The notes under the pieces: model-generated
The model's database searches: none
What the model saw: only the letters and a program-made list of their open reading frames with translations
Told to the model about the DNA's origin: nothing
DNA from: Acidobacteriota bacterium
Lineage (GTDB): Bacteria; Acidobacteriota; Vicinamibacteria; Marinacidobacterales; Marinacidobacteraceae
Reading direction: 5' to 3'
Length of the DNA: 64,000 nt
Assembly (NCBI GenBank): GCA_009840635.1
Contig: VXNL01000071.1
Coordinates: forward strand, 1 to 64,000
Part shown: piece by piece, positions 26,511-35,151 of the stretch
Layout of the letters: each line of letters starts with the position of its first letter
Position numbering within the stretch: the first letter of the stretch is position 1
Translations under genes and position numbers: made by a program

Positions 26511-27584
26511 TCACTCCACCTGGGCGATCACCGCGATCGTCTCGCCGCGGTTCACCGGCGGGGTCCCGAGCAGGATGAGCATCATTCCGCTGGCCGGCGC
26601 CCGGATCTCGGCGAGGGGGTTGCCGTGGAAGTCGCGCACCACCCCCAGTCGGGCGCCCTTCGCGATGTACTGGCCGGCCTTGACCAGCGGATCCGGCTCC
26701 CAGACGCCGTCGTGTTCGCTGGTCGCGTAGGCGCGCTCCCGAATGAAGAGCGGGTTCTCCGTCGGGTCGGGGTCTCCCGGCGCCATCCCGAGATCCCGCA
26801 TCACGCTCAGCACCCCGTCCACGATCGGAGCGATCGTCCGGTCCTCGATGAGACCCATCTCGCCGGACTCCACGTCGATGGACGGGATGCCACGGGCCAC
26901 CGCTGCGGACCCGCACCAGATCGCGCGGCTCGGATCTAGGTCGCCCTTGAACTCGACGATGGGGTCGAGGCCGAACGCGATGGCCATCCGCCGGGACTTC
27001 TCGATCACCTCGGCGCCGCCCGCTTCGGCGTAGTAGCCGGTGTACGAGGGACGGAGCCACTCGTTGCCATCGCCGGAGTGGATGTCCATGAGGAAGTTCG
27101 AGCGCACGATGACTTCCTCGGTAAGCACGTGGGCGATGCGCTCGCTGAGGGTGCCGTCCGCCTTCCCCGGGAACAGTCGGTTCAGGTTCTTCCGGTCATC
27201 CGGACTGAAGTAGATCGTCCGGCCCAGGAACGCCGGCAGGTTGGCCATGTGGACCAGGACCACCGTCCCGCTGATCTCCGCCGGGTCCAGGAGCGGCCGC
27301 AGGCGCTGCATCGCCAGGATGGGCGCGTATTCGGAGCCGTGAATGCCCGCCACCAGGGTGAGCACGGGGCCCGGACGAACCCCGTGCACGACGGTGAGCG
27401 GCAGGAAGGTTCCCCCGTCACCGCCGGAGGGAGCGACGTCGAGGCGGCCGGACACGGCCTGCCCGGGTTCCGCCGTGATGTCGCCGAGCCGGAACGCCTC
27501 CTGTCCCGGCGCCGGAGCGCCGGGGAGCAGGAGTGCGAGTGCGACTGCCAGCCGCACCGCATGCGTTCCGGCCGGGTGTTTCAT
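26511..27584 (-). CDS. Exported succinylglutamate desuccinylase/aspartoacylase-family hydrolase
   Basis: This 357-residue protein has a signal peptide (LAVALALLLPGAPAPGQ). The M14-like fold of the aspartoacylase/succinylglutamate desuccinylase family is shown by GIHGSEYAPI (near residue 80, His and Glu zinc ligands), a later KNLNRLFPG, and DIHSGDGNEW (third zinc ligand and DxHSG signature). It is predicted to remove an N-acyl group or cleave a C-terminal amide or ester in the periplasm. A C-terminal beta domain (GQYIAKGARLGVVRDF, IRAPASGMML) resembles the swivelling domain of this family. The start overlaps the stop of the TonB receptor (ATGA), which suggests processing of the compound the receptor imports. 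Confidence 0.88.
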   Translation of the reverse strand: MKHPAGTHAVRLAVALALLLPGAPAPGQEAFRLGDITAEPGQAVSGRLDVAPSGGDGGTFLPLTVVHGVRPGPVLTLVAGIHGSEYAPILAMQRLRPLLDPAEISGTVVLVHMANLPAFLGRTIYFSPDDRKNLNRLFPGKADGTLSERIAHVLTEEVIVRSNFLMDIHSGDGNEWLRPSYTGYYAEAGGAEVIEKSRRMAIAFGLDPIVEFKGDLDPSRAIWCGSAAVARGIPSIDVESGEMGLIEDRTIAPIVDGVLSVMRDLGMAPGDPDPTENPLFIRERAYATSEHDGVWEPDPLVKAGQYIAKGARLGVVRDFHGNPLAEIRAPASGMMLILLGTPPVNRGETIAVIAQVE

Positions 27585-29965
27585 CGCAGTCCGCCGAAGG
27601 ATACGAGTACCGAGAACGTGCGCGGCTGTCCCGGGAAGTTCCCCGCCCGTGCCGAGAAGAGCGAACTGGTGGCGTAGACCGCGTCGAAGGCGTTCTCGAG
27701 CTTCACCTGCACCTCAGCGAAACGTCCGAGCTGCCGGTAGAGGAACAGGTCCACCACAGTGAACGCCGGCGCCTCGATCCCCGCGTAGGGCTCGATCCGG
27801 TCGCCGACGTAGGTCACGCCGAGTCCGGCGGCCGTATCCCGGAACAGCTCCATCCGGGAGAACAGTCCCAGGGAATGAGGCGCCGCGTTCGGCAGCGGCT
27901 GTCCCACCGCATCCGCATTCGTGTCCTCCACGATCTCCGAATCGAGGTAGGTGTAGTTCACCGCCGCCTGCCAGCCTCGCCTGAGCGAGCCGACAAACTC
28001 GACCTCGAAGCCCCGGTTCCGCGCTTCGCCGACCTGGAGAGCCGCGTTCCAGTTGTTCCCGTTCGGCCCGTAGTCCGGATCCGGGCGGAGCACGTTGGAC
28101 TTGGTGATCGTGAAGAGCGCCGCGGTGAGCGAGAGGTCGTCGAGAAGTTCCGTCTTGGCCCCGAGCTCGAGCTGAACCGCGGTCTCGGGATCGTGGGGCC
28201 CGTTCGCGCTCGGCGTCTGCGCCAGCACGCTCGGCCGGTTGAAGCTCGTCGAGTAGCTGCCGTAGAGCGACCAGGCCGTCTCGGGCTTGAAGACCATGCC
28301 CACCTTGCCGGTGAGGCCGCTCTCCTCGCTGAGGAGGTCGTTCCCTCCCGCGAACCCGGTGTCGTCATAGGTGTTGTAGCGCCCGCCGGCGACCAGGTGG
28401 AACGCGCTGCCCAGATCCAGATGGTCCTGGACGTAGAAGCCGAGCTGCCGGGCGACGGCGGTGTCGGTGGTGAAGTCGCTTTCGGTCAGGCCATAGTCGC
28501 TGCCGCCGCTCAGTCCGTACTGCGGCTGGAAGAGAGGGAGGTTCGGGACGGGCCCGCCGGCTCCGGTGTCCCGCGCGCGGCCGTAGCGGAACGAGTGGTC
28601 TTGCCGGAACATGTCGGCGCCGAACAGCAGCCGGTGGACCGTGGGTCCCACCCGCACGATCTTGTTCACGTTGAGCACGAGGGAGACGTCGTCGTTCGTG
28701 CGCGTCTGGTCCCGGAAATGCCGCTTCATGGTGTTCTCGGGCGTGATCCCGCGCGGCTCGTGGTACTCCTGCTCGCGGTCGTACTGGAGGTAACGCAGCG
28801 TGGCGTCGAGGGTCCAGTCCCGGGCGAACACCTGGTCCCAGCGCACCTGAAAGACGTCGGCGTCCAGCGTCGTGAAGTCGGTGGGCTCGGTGGCGGTCCA
28901 GGTGATATCGGTCACGAAGGTCCCGTCGGGTTCCACCGGGACGCCGCGCAGCCGGTGCCCCATGAGATCCTGGTCGATGTTCTCGTATTCGAACGAGAGA
29001 TTGGCCCGGTCCGAGATCCGCCACGCCAGGTTCCCGACGAGGTGCACGTTCCGCATCGAGGCGTTCGCGCGGAAGCTGTCCCGCTCGTTGCCGTAGGCGG
29101 CGAAGCGGTAGAGCAACCGCTCCGAATCGCCGAGGGGGCCCGTGACCTCGGCCGAGCCGTAGGTCTGGCCGTACTGCCCGAAGCGGACGCTGCCGCGGAC
29201 GCCGAATTCGTCCTGGGGCTTGGCGGTCACGTAGTTCACCACCCCGCCGGGCTCGGTGGAGCCGTAGAGCACGGACGCCGGACCCTTCAGGATCTCGATC
29301 CGTTCGATGTTGCTGAGCTGGAGCTGGCTGACGCTGAAGCCGGAGTTGTTCACGTCGCCCCCGAGGCTCCCATAGGGATTCCCCCGCACCCCGTTGAACA
29401 CGAAGTCGCGCTGGGTGAAGCCGCGAGCGACGACGCTGGCATAGGGCGAGCTGGTCATGCCGGCGATGTTGCGGTAGACCTCGTCGGCGTCGGCGACGAC
29501 CTGATCCTCGATCAGTTCGCGCCCCACCACCTGGATCGAGGCCGGGGTGTCGAGCAGGGCCACCGGCATCCTGCCGACGACGGCGCTCTCGGCGCGGTAG
29601 CCCGGAGCTTCCGCTGTGACCTGCACCCGCTCCTGCACGGTGGCGACGATCTCGAAGTCGGCGGTCACGGTCGCCCCGGAGGCCACCTCCACCGTCCGCG
29701 GGTCGCTCACGGGCACTCCCCGCTCCACCACCAGCTCGTACGTGCCGGCGGCCAGGCCGGGGATCTCGAACTGTCCCTCGGCGTCCGTCGTCGCGGAAAC
29801 TCCGGTCGCCGGGATGCGGACCGCAGCGCCCGCTACCGGCGCACCGCTGTCCGCGAAAACGACCGTGCCGCGGATGGCGCCGGTCTCCTGCGCCGCGGCC
29901 GGCGCAGTTGTGAAGGCGGCCAGCAGGCCGGCCGCCAACAAACAAAGGAATTTGAATCGGTACAT
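27581..29965 (-). CDS. TonB-dependent siderophore-type outer-membrane receptor
   Basis: This 794-residue outer-membrane protein has a signal peptide ending at APAAAQ. Next is an N-terminal carboxypeptidase-regulatory-like domain (GAIRGTVVFADSGAPVAGAAV, residues about 27-110), then the plug domain (DTPASIQVVGRELIEDQ, YRNIAGMTSSPYASVVARGF, RIEILKGPASVLYGSTEPGGVVN), then a 22-strand barrel ending in the usual aromatic-rich strand (FSVLVSFGGLR). The plug motifs match FhuA/FpvA-like siderophore receptors. Ligand is uptaken by TonB energy, but a ligand cannot be named. A strong ribosome-binding site GGGAGGAAACC precedes the start. An unusually structured 200-base leader lies upstream. Confidence 0.92.
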   Translation of the reverse strand: MYRFKFLCLLAAGLLAAFTTAPAAAQETGAIRGTVVFADSGAPVAGAAVRIPATGVSATTDAEGQFEIPGLAAGTYELVVERGVPVSDPRTVEVASGATVTADFEIVATVQERVQVTAEAPGYRAESAVVGRMPVALLDTPASIQVVGRELIEDQVVADADEVYRNIAGMTSSPYASVVARGFTQRDFVFNGVRGNPYGSLGGDVNNSGFSVSQLQLSNIERIEILKGPASVLYGSTEPGGVVNYVTAKPQDEFGVRGSVRFGQYGQTYGSAEVTGPLGDSERLLYRFAAYGNERDSFRANASMRNVHLVGNLAWRISDRANLSFEYENIDQDLMGHRLRGVPVEPDGTFVTDITWTATEPTDFTTLDADVFQVRWDQVFARDWTLDATLRYLQYDREQEYHEPRGITPENTMKRHFRDQTRTNDDVSLVLNVNKIVRVGPTVHRLLFGADMFRQDHSFRYGRARDTGAGGPVPNLPLFQPQYGLSGGSDYGLTESDFTTDTAVARQLGFYVQDHLDLGSAFHLVAGGRYNTYDDTGFAGGNDLLSEESGLTGKVGMVFKPETAWSLYGSYSTSFNRPSVLAQTPSANGPHDPETAVQLELGAKTELLDDLSLTAALFTITKSNVLRPDPDYGPNGNNWNAALQVGEARNRGFEVEFVGSLRRGWQAAVNYTYLDSEIVEDTNADAVGQPLPNAAPHSLGLFSRMELFRDTAAGLGVTYVGDRIEPYAGIEAPAFTVVDLFLYRQLGRFAEVQVKLENAFDAVYATSSLFSARAGNFPGQPRTFSVLVSFGGLR

Positions 29966-30168
29966 GGTTTCCTCCCGATTTCTGCCCTCGGCAAGACAGT
30001 TCCGGCGTCAGCCGTGCCTGTCGCGGCGGGTCCCGCTCTTGAGGGCTTCCCGAACGGCGTCGGGAAACGGGACAGCCGCGAGGGGACGCGCGCGGTCGGG
30101 CGACCGCTGGCGCGTGCCGGCCCTGCGTCCGCCGCTCAGCGACGGACGAGCACGGCGGTTTCGCGGAA
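29966..30168 (-). promoter_or_regulatory. Structured 5' leader of the TonB receptor; candidate cis-regulatory RNA
   Basis: Read on the minus strand, this 203-base gap folds into a series of stems. They are GTCCGTCGC with GGCGGAC (plus-strand 30127-30147), GCGGTCG with CGACCGC (30092-30107) inside a longer ACGCGC/GCGCGT clamp, TTCCCGA with TCGGGAA closing near 30047-30066, an outer CGCGGC with GCCGCG, GACAG with CTGTC flanking GGCTGACGCC, and finally TGCC GAG GGCA just before the ribosome-binding site. No B12-box or other motif I know is matched: the GGGAA is present but the usual GGTG and CAGGAGAC of cobalamin switches are not. The first hairpin may also end the upstream small gene. Confidence 0.45.
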
Positions 30169-30456
30169 CTACGCGGGAGGAGCGCGGGCGGGGCGGCGGA
30201 GGGAGCGCCTGGACGGGACCTTCGGGACCTCATCTTCGGCTTGGGTGGGTCCGCCGGCACGGGACGCGACCAGCTCCACCGGAATCGAGAGATCGGCGGA
30301 CTGGTGTCCGGATTGGCAGACGGCGCACTCGTGTTCGTGCGCGTGCTCTCCGTGCCAGACGCTCGCCGGGAAACCGACGAGCAGGACCAGCGGGATGACG
30401 ATTCCCGCCAGCAAGCCGGCCCGCGTGTGGAAGGCGGCGCCGCGTCCGTTACCCAT
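30169..30456 (-). CDS. Small His/Cys-rich membrane-anchored protein (DUF2946-like)
   Basis: This 95-residue protein starts at ATG 30456 and has a hydrophobic N-terminal segment (GLLAGIVIPLVLLVGFPASV), then HGEHAHEHECAVCQSGH, a cluster of histidines with a CxxC-like pair (ECAVC), and a basic tail. The pattern resembles DUF2946-type proteins, which are often found beside TonB receptors and are thought to bind metal. Its position, about 200 bases upstream of the receptor on the same strand, agrees with that. No clear ribosome-binding site is seen; starts at 30519 and 30537 would add a non-hydrophobic stretch. Confidence 0.6.
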   Translation of the reverse strand: MGNGRGAAFHTRAGLLAGIVIPLVLLVGFPASVWHGEHAHEHECAVCQSGHQSADLSIPVELVASRAGGPTQAEDEVPKVPSRRSLRRPARAPPA

Positions 30457-30596
30457 GATCGGCGCGGGATGGTAGCCCAAGTCGACGGGACGCCCACCGT
30501 CGCCCGGGATGACGTTCATGCGGGACAAACCGGCCAACGCGGGCGGTCCTGCCGCCCGCCGTGACCGCTGCTACCCTGTGGTGCGGGTCATTCCCG

Positions 30597-31502
30597 ATGC
30601 GGATCACGACGACGTGCGGCGCCGCCGTGTTGGCGGCGGTTCTCCTGCTGTGTGGGCGTCCGGCGCAGGTGGAAGCGTCCCCGACGGCACAGGAGGCCGA
30701 GGCCAGCGGGTCGTACCGGGGAGGGAAACGTCACGGCCACTGGGTGATCCACCATGTGGATGGACGGATCGAGGAAGGCGCCTATGTGGACGGCGATCGC
30801 CGCGGACAGTGGATCTTCCGGTGGCCCGATGGGCGGGAGGAAGAGGGAACGCTCGCGCACGAGGAGCGTCGCGGCCCCTGGATCCACCGGTTCCCGGACG
30901 GATACGAGGAGGAAGGGGCTTACGTGGACGGCGAAAGAGAGGGACACTGGGTGCTGCGCTGGCCGGACGGGCGGATCGAGGAGGGCGCCTTCGAGTCCGG
31001 CGATCGCCATGGTCCGTGGGTCGTGCGCGGCGCCGATGGACAGGTCGACGAGGGCCCCTTCGTCCGTGGCGTGCAGGAGGGCCCGTGGATCCTGACTTTC
31101 CCTGACGGTGGCCGGGAGGAAGGGCCGTTGGCGGCTGGCCAGCGACACGGTGTCTGGGTCCTTCGCGATGGGGCGGGCGGCGTCGAGGAAGGACCGTTCG
31201 TGGAAGGCAGAAGGCACGGTCACTGGGTTGCCCGGGAGGCTGACGGGGACCGGGCCGAAGGCTCCTACGTAGACGGCATCGCGCAGGGGTCCTGGGTTTT
31301 CACCTACGCGAGCGGCAGCATCGAGGAAGGCCCGATGGTGGATGGAAAGAGGCACGGGCCTTTCGTCCACCGCTTTCCCGGGTCGGGGACGGCTCGCGGG
31401 AGTTACGTGGACGGCAAGCGGGAAGGGCGCTGGACGATCCGGATGAGAAACGGGACCGTCCGGGAGGAGTTCTACCGGGACGACAAGCTTGTCCGGCGGT
31501 AG
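30597..31502 (+). CDS. Exported MORN-like repeat protein
   Basis: This 301-residue protein has a signal peptide (AAVLAAVLLLCGRPAQVEA) and then eleven uninterrupted repeats of exactly 23 residues. The repeat consensus is GxYVDGxRxGxWVxRxPDGxxEE; each has a small residue-rich turn, a tryptophan and a Glu-rich end. MORN-type repeats bind membranes or act as scaffolds; the toxin-antitoxin MORN variant family is similar. Translation could start at GTG 30561, but ATG 30597 places the signal at the N-terminus. The product is likely periplasmic or surface-associated. Role unknown. Confidence 0.8.
   Translation: MRITTTCGAAVLAAVLLLCGRPAQVEASPTAQEAEASGSYRGGKRHGHWVIHHVDGRIEEGAYVDGDRRGQWIFRWPDGREEEGTLAHEERRGPWIHRFPDGYEEEGAYVDGEREGHWVLRWPDGRIEEGAFESGDRHGPWVVRGADGQVDEGPFVRGVQEGPWILTFPDGGREEGPLAAGQRHGVWVLRDGAGGVEEGPFVEGRRHGHWVAREADGDRAEGSYVDGIAQGSWVFTYASGSIEEGPMVDGKRHGPFVHRFPGSGTARGSYVDGKREGRWTIRMRNGTVREEFYRDDKLVRR
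30708..31466 (+). repeat. Eleven tandem 69-nt units coding 23-residue repeats
   Basis: The units run without a gap from codon Gly at 30708 to the Glu ending at 31466. All eleven have the same length. DNA identity between units is moderate, so they are old and have diverged, with the WxxxxPDG and EEG positions kept best. The residual C-terminus is EFYRDDKLVRR. Confidence 0.85.
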
Positions 31503-31524
31503 CGCCCCCGGCCGCCAACCCGGT

Positions 31525-32880
31525 TCAGTCGGACGAGGGCAGGGCGGCCTGTCGCTTCCGGAAGACCCAGTAGGCGGCGAGTCCGAGCCCGAGGAATCCC
31601 AGCGAGAACCAGACCCCGGTGGGTGGCCCGGTGAAGAAGAGCGCGATCCAGAGCGCGAGCGAGAGGAGCGCCGGGATCGGGTAGAGCCACATCCGGAACG
31701 GCTGGGGGATGTCCGGCCGGTAGCGCGCGATCAGCAGGACGGCGACGCACTGCCAGGCGAAGCGCAACAGGATCTGCACCTGCATGAGCCAGTTGATGAG
31801 TTCTCCCAGGCTGAAGAAGCAGAAGGGGATGGAGACCGCGATCAGCCAGACGAGCGAGACGTGGGGAAAGCCCCGGGTGGGATGGACCTTGCCGAAGATG
31901 GCGAAGAACTGCCCGTCGCGCGCCGCCGCATAGGGCATCCGCGAATAGCCGAGCGCGAAGGCGAAGACCGAGGCCACCGCCACGAAGAGGATCAGCGCGG
32001 TGATGACGGACCCCGCGAGCTGCGCGAGCCCGGGATCCTCCACCGTCCGGGCGATGAAGATGGAGGCGAGCGTGCGGCTCGCCTCCGCCTCCTGCCAGGG
32101 GATGAGCTCGAGCATCACCGTGGTCATCGCGATGTAGATCGCCGCGACCACCACGATCGAGAGCAGGATGGAACGCGGCACGTTGCGCTCCGGGTCCTTC
32201 ACCTCCCCCGCGATGTTGCAGACCTGGTTGTAGCCGCCGAAGCTGTACATCGCGATCACGGAGGCCGCGCCGAGCGCCGGCCAGAAGCTGGCGTCGAAGC
32301 CTTGGGGCGGCATGAACGAAGGCAGTCCCGGGCTCTCGATGAGGCCGGCCACGATCACCCAGCCGGTGGTGGCCAGAACGAGGGCGAGCATCGCCTTCGA
32401 GAGGCGCTCGACGGAATCGATGTTCCGGTAGAGCAGGAACAGCACCAGCACGCACACCCCGGCGGCGGCGAGGTGGTGCGGGAGCCCCGTCAGCTCGGGG
32501 AGGTAGAAGCCGAGGTAGTCGGCGAAGCCCACCGCGCCGCCGGCGAGCGAGAGCGGCGCCACCAGCAGGATGTGGAACAGGAACAGGAAGGCCATCAGCC
32601 GGCCGAGTCCGAACGGCCGGAACGCTTCCCGCAGGTAGATGTAGGGCCCCCCGCTCCCCGGCAGGGCCGCCCCGAGCTGGGCATAGACGAGGCCGTCGGC
32701 CAGCGACAGGAGCGCGCCCACGAGCCAGGCCCAGATGATGTGGGGCCCGCCCATCGCGAAGACCATGAGCGGGATGGTCAGGAAGGGGCCGATCCCCACC
32801 ATCCCGATGATGTTCGTGGAGGTGGCCCCGAGAAGCCCCATCCGGCGCTGGAGCCCGTCGCCGGAACCGGCCTTGCTCAT
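31525..32880 (-). CDS. APC-family amino acid permease
   Basis: This 451-residue inner-membrane transporter of the amino acid-polyamine-organocation superfamily has twelve predicted membrane segments. The helix-1 motif LGATSTNIIGMVGIGPFLTIPLM has the family's small-residue break, and the second motif GGPHIIWAWLVGALLSLADGLVYAQLGAALPGSGGPYIYL is diagnostic. A later SFGGYNQVCNIAGEVKDPERNVPRSI is also typical. Probable role is amino acid or amine import; the substrate is unknown. The ATG at 32880 was chosen because the LQRRMGLLG stretch follows directly. It is divergent from the peroxiredoxin, with 98 bases between. Confidence 0.9.
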   Translation of the reverse strand: MSKAGSGDGLQRRMGLLGATSTNIIGMVGIGPFLTIPLMVFAMGGPHIIWAWLVGALLSLADGLVYAQLGAALPGSGGPYIYLREAFRPFGLGRLMAFLFLFHILLVAPLSLAGGAVGFADYLGFYLPELTGLPHHLAAAGVCVLVLFLLYRNIDSVERLSKAMLALVLATTGWVIVAGLIESPGLPSFMPPQGFDASFWPALGAASVIAMYSFGGYNQVCNIAGEVKDPERNVPRSILLSIVVVAAIYIAMTTVMLELIPWQEAEASRTLASIFIARTVEDPGLAQLAGSVITALILFVAVASVFAFALGYSRMPYAAARDGQFFAIFGKVHPTRGFPHVSLVWLIAVSIPFCFFSLGELINWLMQVQILLRFAWQCVAVLLIARYRPDIPQPFRMWLYPIPALLSLALWIALFFTGPPTGVWFSLGFLGLGLAAYWVFRKRQAALPSSD

Positions 32881-32978
32881 GGTGAGGGGAAGGGTGTCAC
32901 GAACGGCGGGCGTCGCGGGGCTATCGTTCCGGCGTGCCGGGAAGCGCCCGGCGCTCCCGAGCCTCAGGAGGTGACCCC

Positions 32979-33638
32979 ATGGCAATCCGCATCGGCGACA
33001 TCGCGCCCGACTTCACCGCCTCGACGACCGAGGGCACGATCAACTTCCACGACTGGATCGGCGACGGCTGGGCGATCCTCTTCTCGCACCCGAAGGACTT
33101 CACTCCGGTGTGCACCACCGAACTCGGCTACATGGCGGGACTCAAGGAGCAGTTCGCGAAGCGCAACTGCAAGATCATGGGGCTGAGCGTGGATCCGGTC
33201 GAGGATCACCAGCGCTGGAAGTCGGACATCGAGGAGACCCAGGGCCACGCGGTGGACTATCCGATGATCGGCGACGACGACCTCGCGGTGGCGAAGCTCT
33301 ACGACATGATCCATCCGAACGCGCTCGGCGGAAAGGGGCGCACCGCGATGGACAACATGACCGTGCGCTCGGTGTTCGTGGTCGGTCCCGACAAGCGGGT
33401 CAAGCTGATCCTCACCTACCCGATGACCACCGGACGGAACTTCGACGAGGTGCTCCGGGTGCTCGACTCGATGCAGTTGACCGCGGCGCACCAGGTGGCC
33501 ACGCCGGTGAACTGGCAGGACGGCGACGAGGTGATCATCGTGCCGGCGGTCTCGGACGAGGCGGCCCGCGCAAAGTACCCGGACGGGTGGCGCGCCCCGA
33601 AGCCCTACCTGCGCCTGGTTTCGCAGCCGGGTAAGTAG
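32979..33638 (+). CDS. 1-Cys peroxiredoxin (Prx6/AhpE-like)
   Basis: This 219-residue cytoplasmic thiol peroxidase reduces hydrogen peroxide and organic hydroperoxides. The active-site region FSHPKDFTPVCTTE puts the peroxidatic Cys near residue 45, with Thr and Pro in the usual places, and an Arg occurs in TVRSVFVVGP. The C-terminal extension (TPVNWQDGDEVIIVPAVSDEAARAKYP) is that of the Prx6 class. No resolving cysteine in the usual CP position is seen. A near-perfect ribosome-binding site AGGAGGTGACCCC lies upstream. Starts further upstream in frame are shadows. Confidence 0.93.
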   Translation: MAIRIGDIAPDFTASTTEGTINFHDWIGDGWAILFSHPKDFTPVCTTELGYMAGLKEQFAKRNCKIMGLSVDPVEDHQRWKSDIEETQGHAVDYPMIGDDDLAVAKLYDMIHPNALGGKGRTAMDNMTVRSVFVVGPDKRVKLILTYPMTTGRNFDEVLRVLDSMQLTAAHQVATPVNWQDGDEVIIVPAVSDEAARAKYPDGWRAPKPYLRLVSQPGK

Positions 33639-33642
33639 TCCC

Positions 33643-35070
33643 CTACTCGGTCCGCACCGCCTTCCCAGGGTGGTAGCTCTGGTATGCGAACCAGTAGGCC
33701 ATGTGTCCGGGCAGCCGGACCAGCGTCTCGCCCTCCGGGCCGGTCAGCGCATCCTCGGTGACGCTCCAGAGCGTTCCGCCGCTCTCGACGTGGGCGGGAT
33801 CGTCCGCCACCACGGTGAACGTGCGTCCCCCGGAGTCGTAGGCGCGCACCGTCTCGAACTCGGCATCGCCGATAAGGACCACGTCACGCGTCCCCACCCG
33901 GTCGTGAAGGGCGGCGCCGCCGTCGAACAGGGACAGGGCCCACGCCATCTCCGCCTTCCCGTCGCGCAGCACGAAGATGCGGTCCTTCGGGTCGAGGCGG
34001 CGGTCCCGGACCACCACCGGGAACATGAGTTCGGGGCTCGCGAAATACTGCCCGTAGGGCCGTCCGGGCCGGTAGTCGCGGTCGAAGCCGGTGTCGAGGG
34101 AGAGCACCGTGGTGTGCGGGTGAGCGGTGAGCCAGTCGTTCCAACTCGTGATCACCACGGGCAGGACCTTCAGCACGATCTCGGACTCGGTGAGTTCGCC
34201 GACCACCGGTTCTCCTGTGAACTGGTTCCACAGGGACTCCGTCTCCGTGTCGTACATGAGCTTGTTGGACCGGTAGAGGAGCCCCGAGGAGCCGAACACG
34301 AAGGGTTCCCGGCGTCCGGGAACCCGGGTGTCGAACAGGATGCCCGACCCGCAGAGCGTGCAGTAGGCCATTGAGACCGGGACGCCGCCGACCACGTCGT
34401 TGAACATCTCGTGCCAGTCGAGGATACGGAGCGGATAGGCGCGGGAGTCGCCGTTGATGCTCACTCCGAAGACGAGCTCGCGGCCGGTGAGGTAGGTCGC
34501 GTCCGCCGCCGGAATCTGCTCGGCGTTCACGAGCGCCGGGATGCCGTCCTTTGTGACCCCGCCCCAGACGATCTCCTCGATCCGGATCCGGTGCCGCACC
34601 CCCCGGTAGAGGAAGTCGCGGAAGTTGGGATCGATCCCCGCGAGGATGTCCGCCTTGAACGAGACGAACCCGCGGTAGGGACGGATCTCGGTGTGGTCCT
34701 CCTGCCATTCCGTCCAGGCTTTCCAGTCCCGGGGGATGTTCGCCCGCGCAAGCCGCTGGAGGGCGTCGAGCAGCCGTCCGTCTTCATCGGGCAGCAGGCG
34801 GAGCACCGCGATGAACGCCGGGATCACGTCCTTCTGGTCGCGTTCGACCAGGAAGCGGAGCGCCCGGGTCCGTTGCGCGCTGTTCCTCGAGAAGAAGGCG
34901 GTTCGCACCAGGGCGTCCACGTCCGCGTCCGGCTCCCCGAAACGGTTCCCGAAGGGGTCTTCGCCGAACGGATCTCCGGGATCGGGCGGCGGTTGGGCGG
35001 CGAGCGGTGCGGCGAGGAGGAAGAGGAGCAGTCCGGCGAGCAGCGCCGGGAATCGGGTCGTTCGGAACAT
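33643..35070 (-). CDS. DUF3179 domain-containing exported protein
   Basis: This 475-residue protein has a signal peptide (LLAGLLLFLLAAPLAAQ) and an N-terminal alpha-helical HEAT-like region (TRALRFLVERDQKDVIPAFIAVL). The C-terminal two-thirds is DUF3179: RAYPLRILDWHEMFNDVVGG, VSMAYCTLCGSGILFDT, ESLWNQFTGEPVVGEL, and a SLDTGFDRDY segment. The CxxC in YCTLCGS is characteristic and may bind metal or form a disulphide. The function of the family is unknown; members are exported and common in marine and soil bacteria. It ends 4 bases after the peroxiredoxin stop, convergent with it. Start ATG 35070 follows a GGGGA element. Confidence 0.9.
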   Translation of the reverse strand: MFRTTRFPALLAGLLLFLLAAPLAAQPPPDPGDPFGEDPFGNRFGEPDADVDALVRTAFFSRNSAQRTRALRFLVERDQKDVIPAFIAVLRLLPDEDGRLLDALQRLARANIPRDWKAWTEWQEDHTEIRPYRGFVSFKADILAGIDPNFRDFLYRGVRHRIRIEEIVWGGVTKDGIPALVNAEQIPAADATYLTGRELVFGVSINGDSRAYPLRILDWHEMFNDVVGGVPVSMAYCTLCGSGILFDTRVPGRREPFVFGSSGLLYRSNKLMYDTETESLWNQFTGEPVVGELTESEIVLKVLPVVITSWNDWLTAHPHTTVLSLDTGFDRDYRPGRPYGQYFASPELMFPVVVRDRRLDPKDRIFVLRDGKAEMAWALSLFDGGAALHDRVGTRDVVLIGDAEFETVRAYDSGGRTFTVVADDPAHVESGGTLWSVTEDALTGPEGETLVRLPGHMAYWFAYQSYHPGKAVRTE

Positions 35071-35151
35071 GATGGATCCCCGCCGCTCCGGGGCTCTCCA
35101 GCCTGAATTCAAGCGCCCGAAACGGCTACCCGCATCGTAGCGAAATCGCCC

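Noticed and set aside
29966-30168. Cobalamin riboswitch before the TonB receptor
   Set aside because: GGGAA and a GC-rich stem are present, but the GGTG...AATCC core and the CAGGAGACC box are not seen, so I report only an unclassified structured leader.
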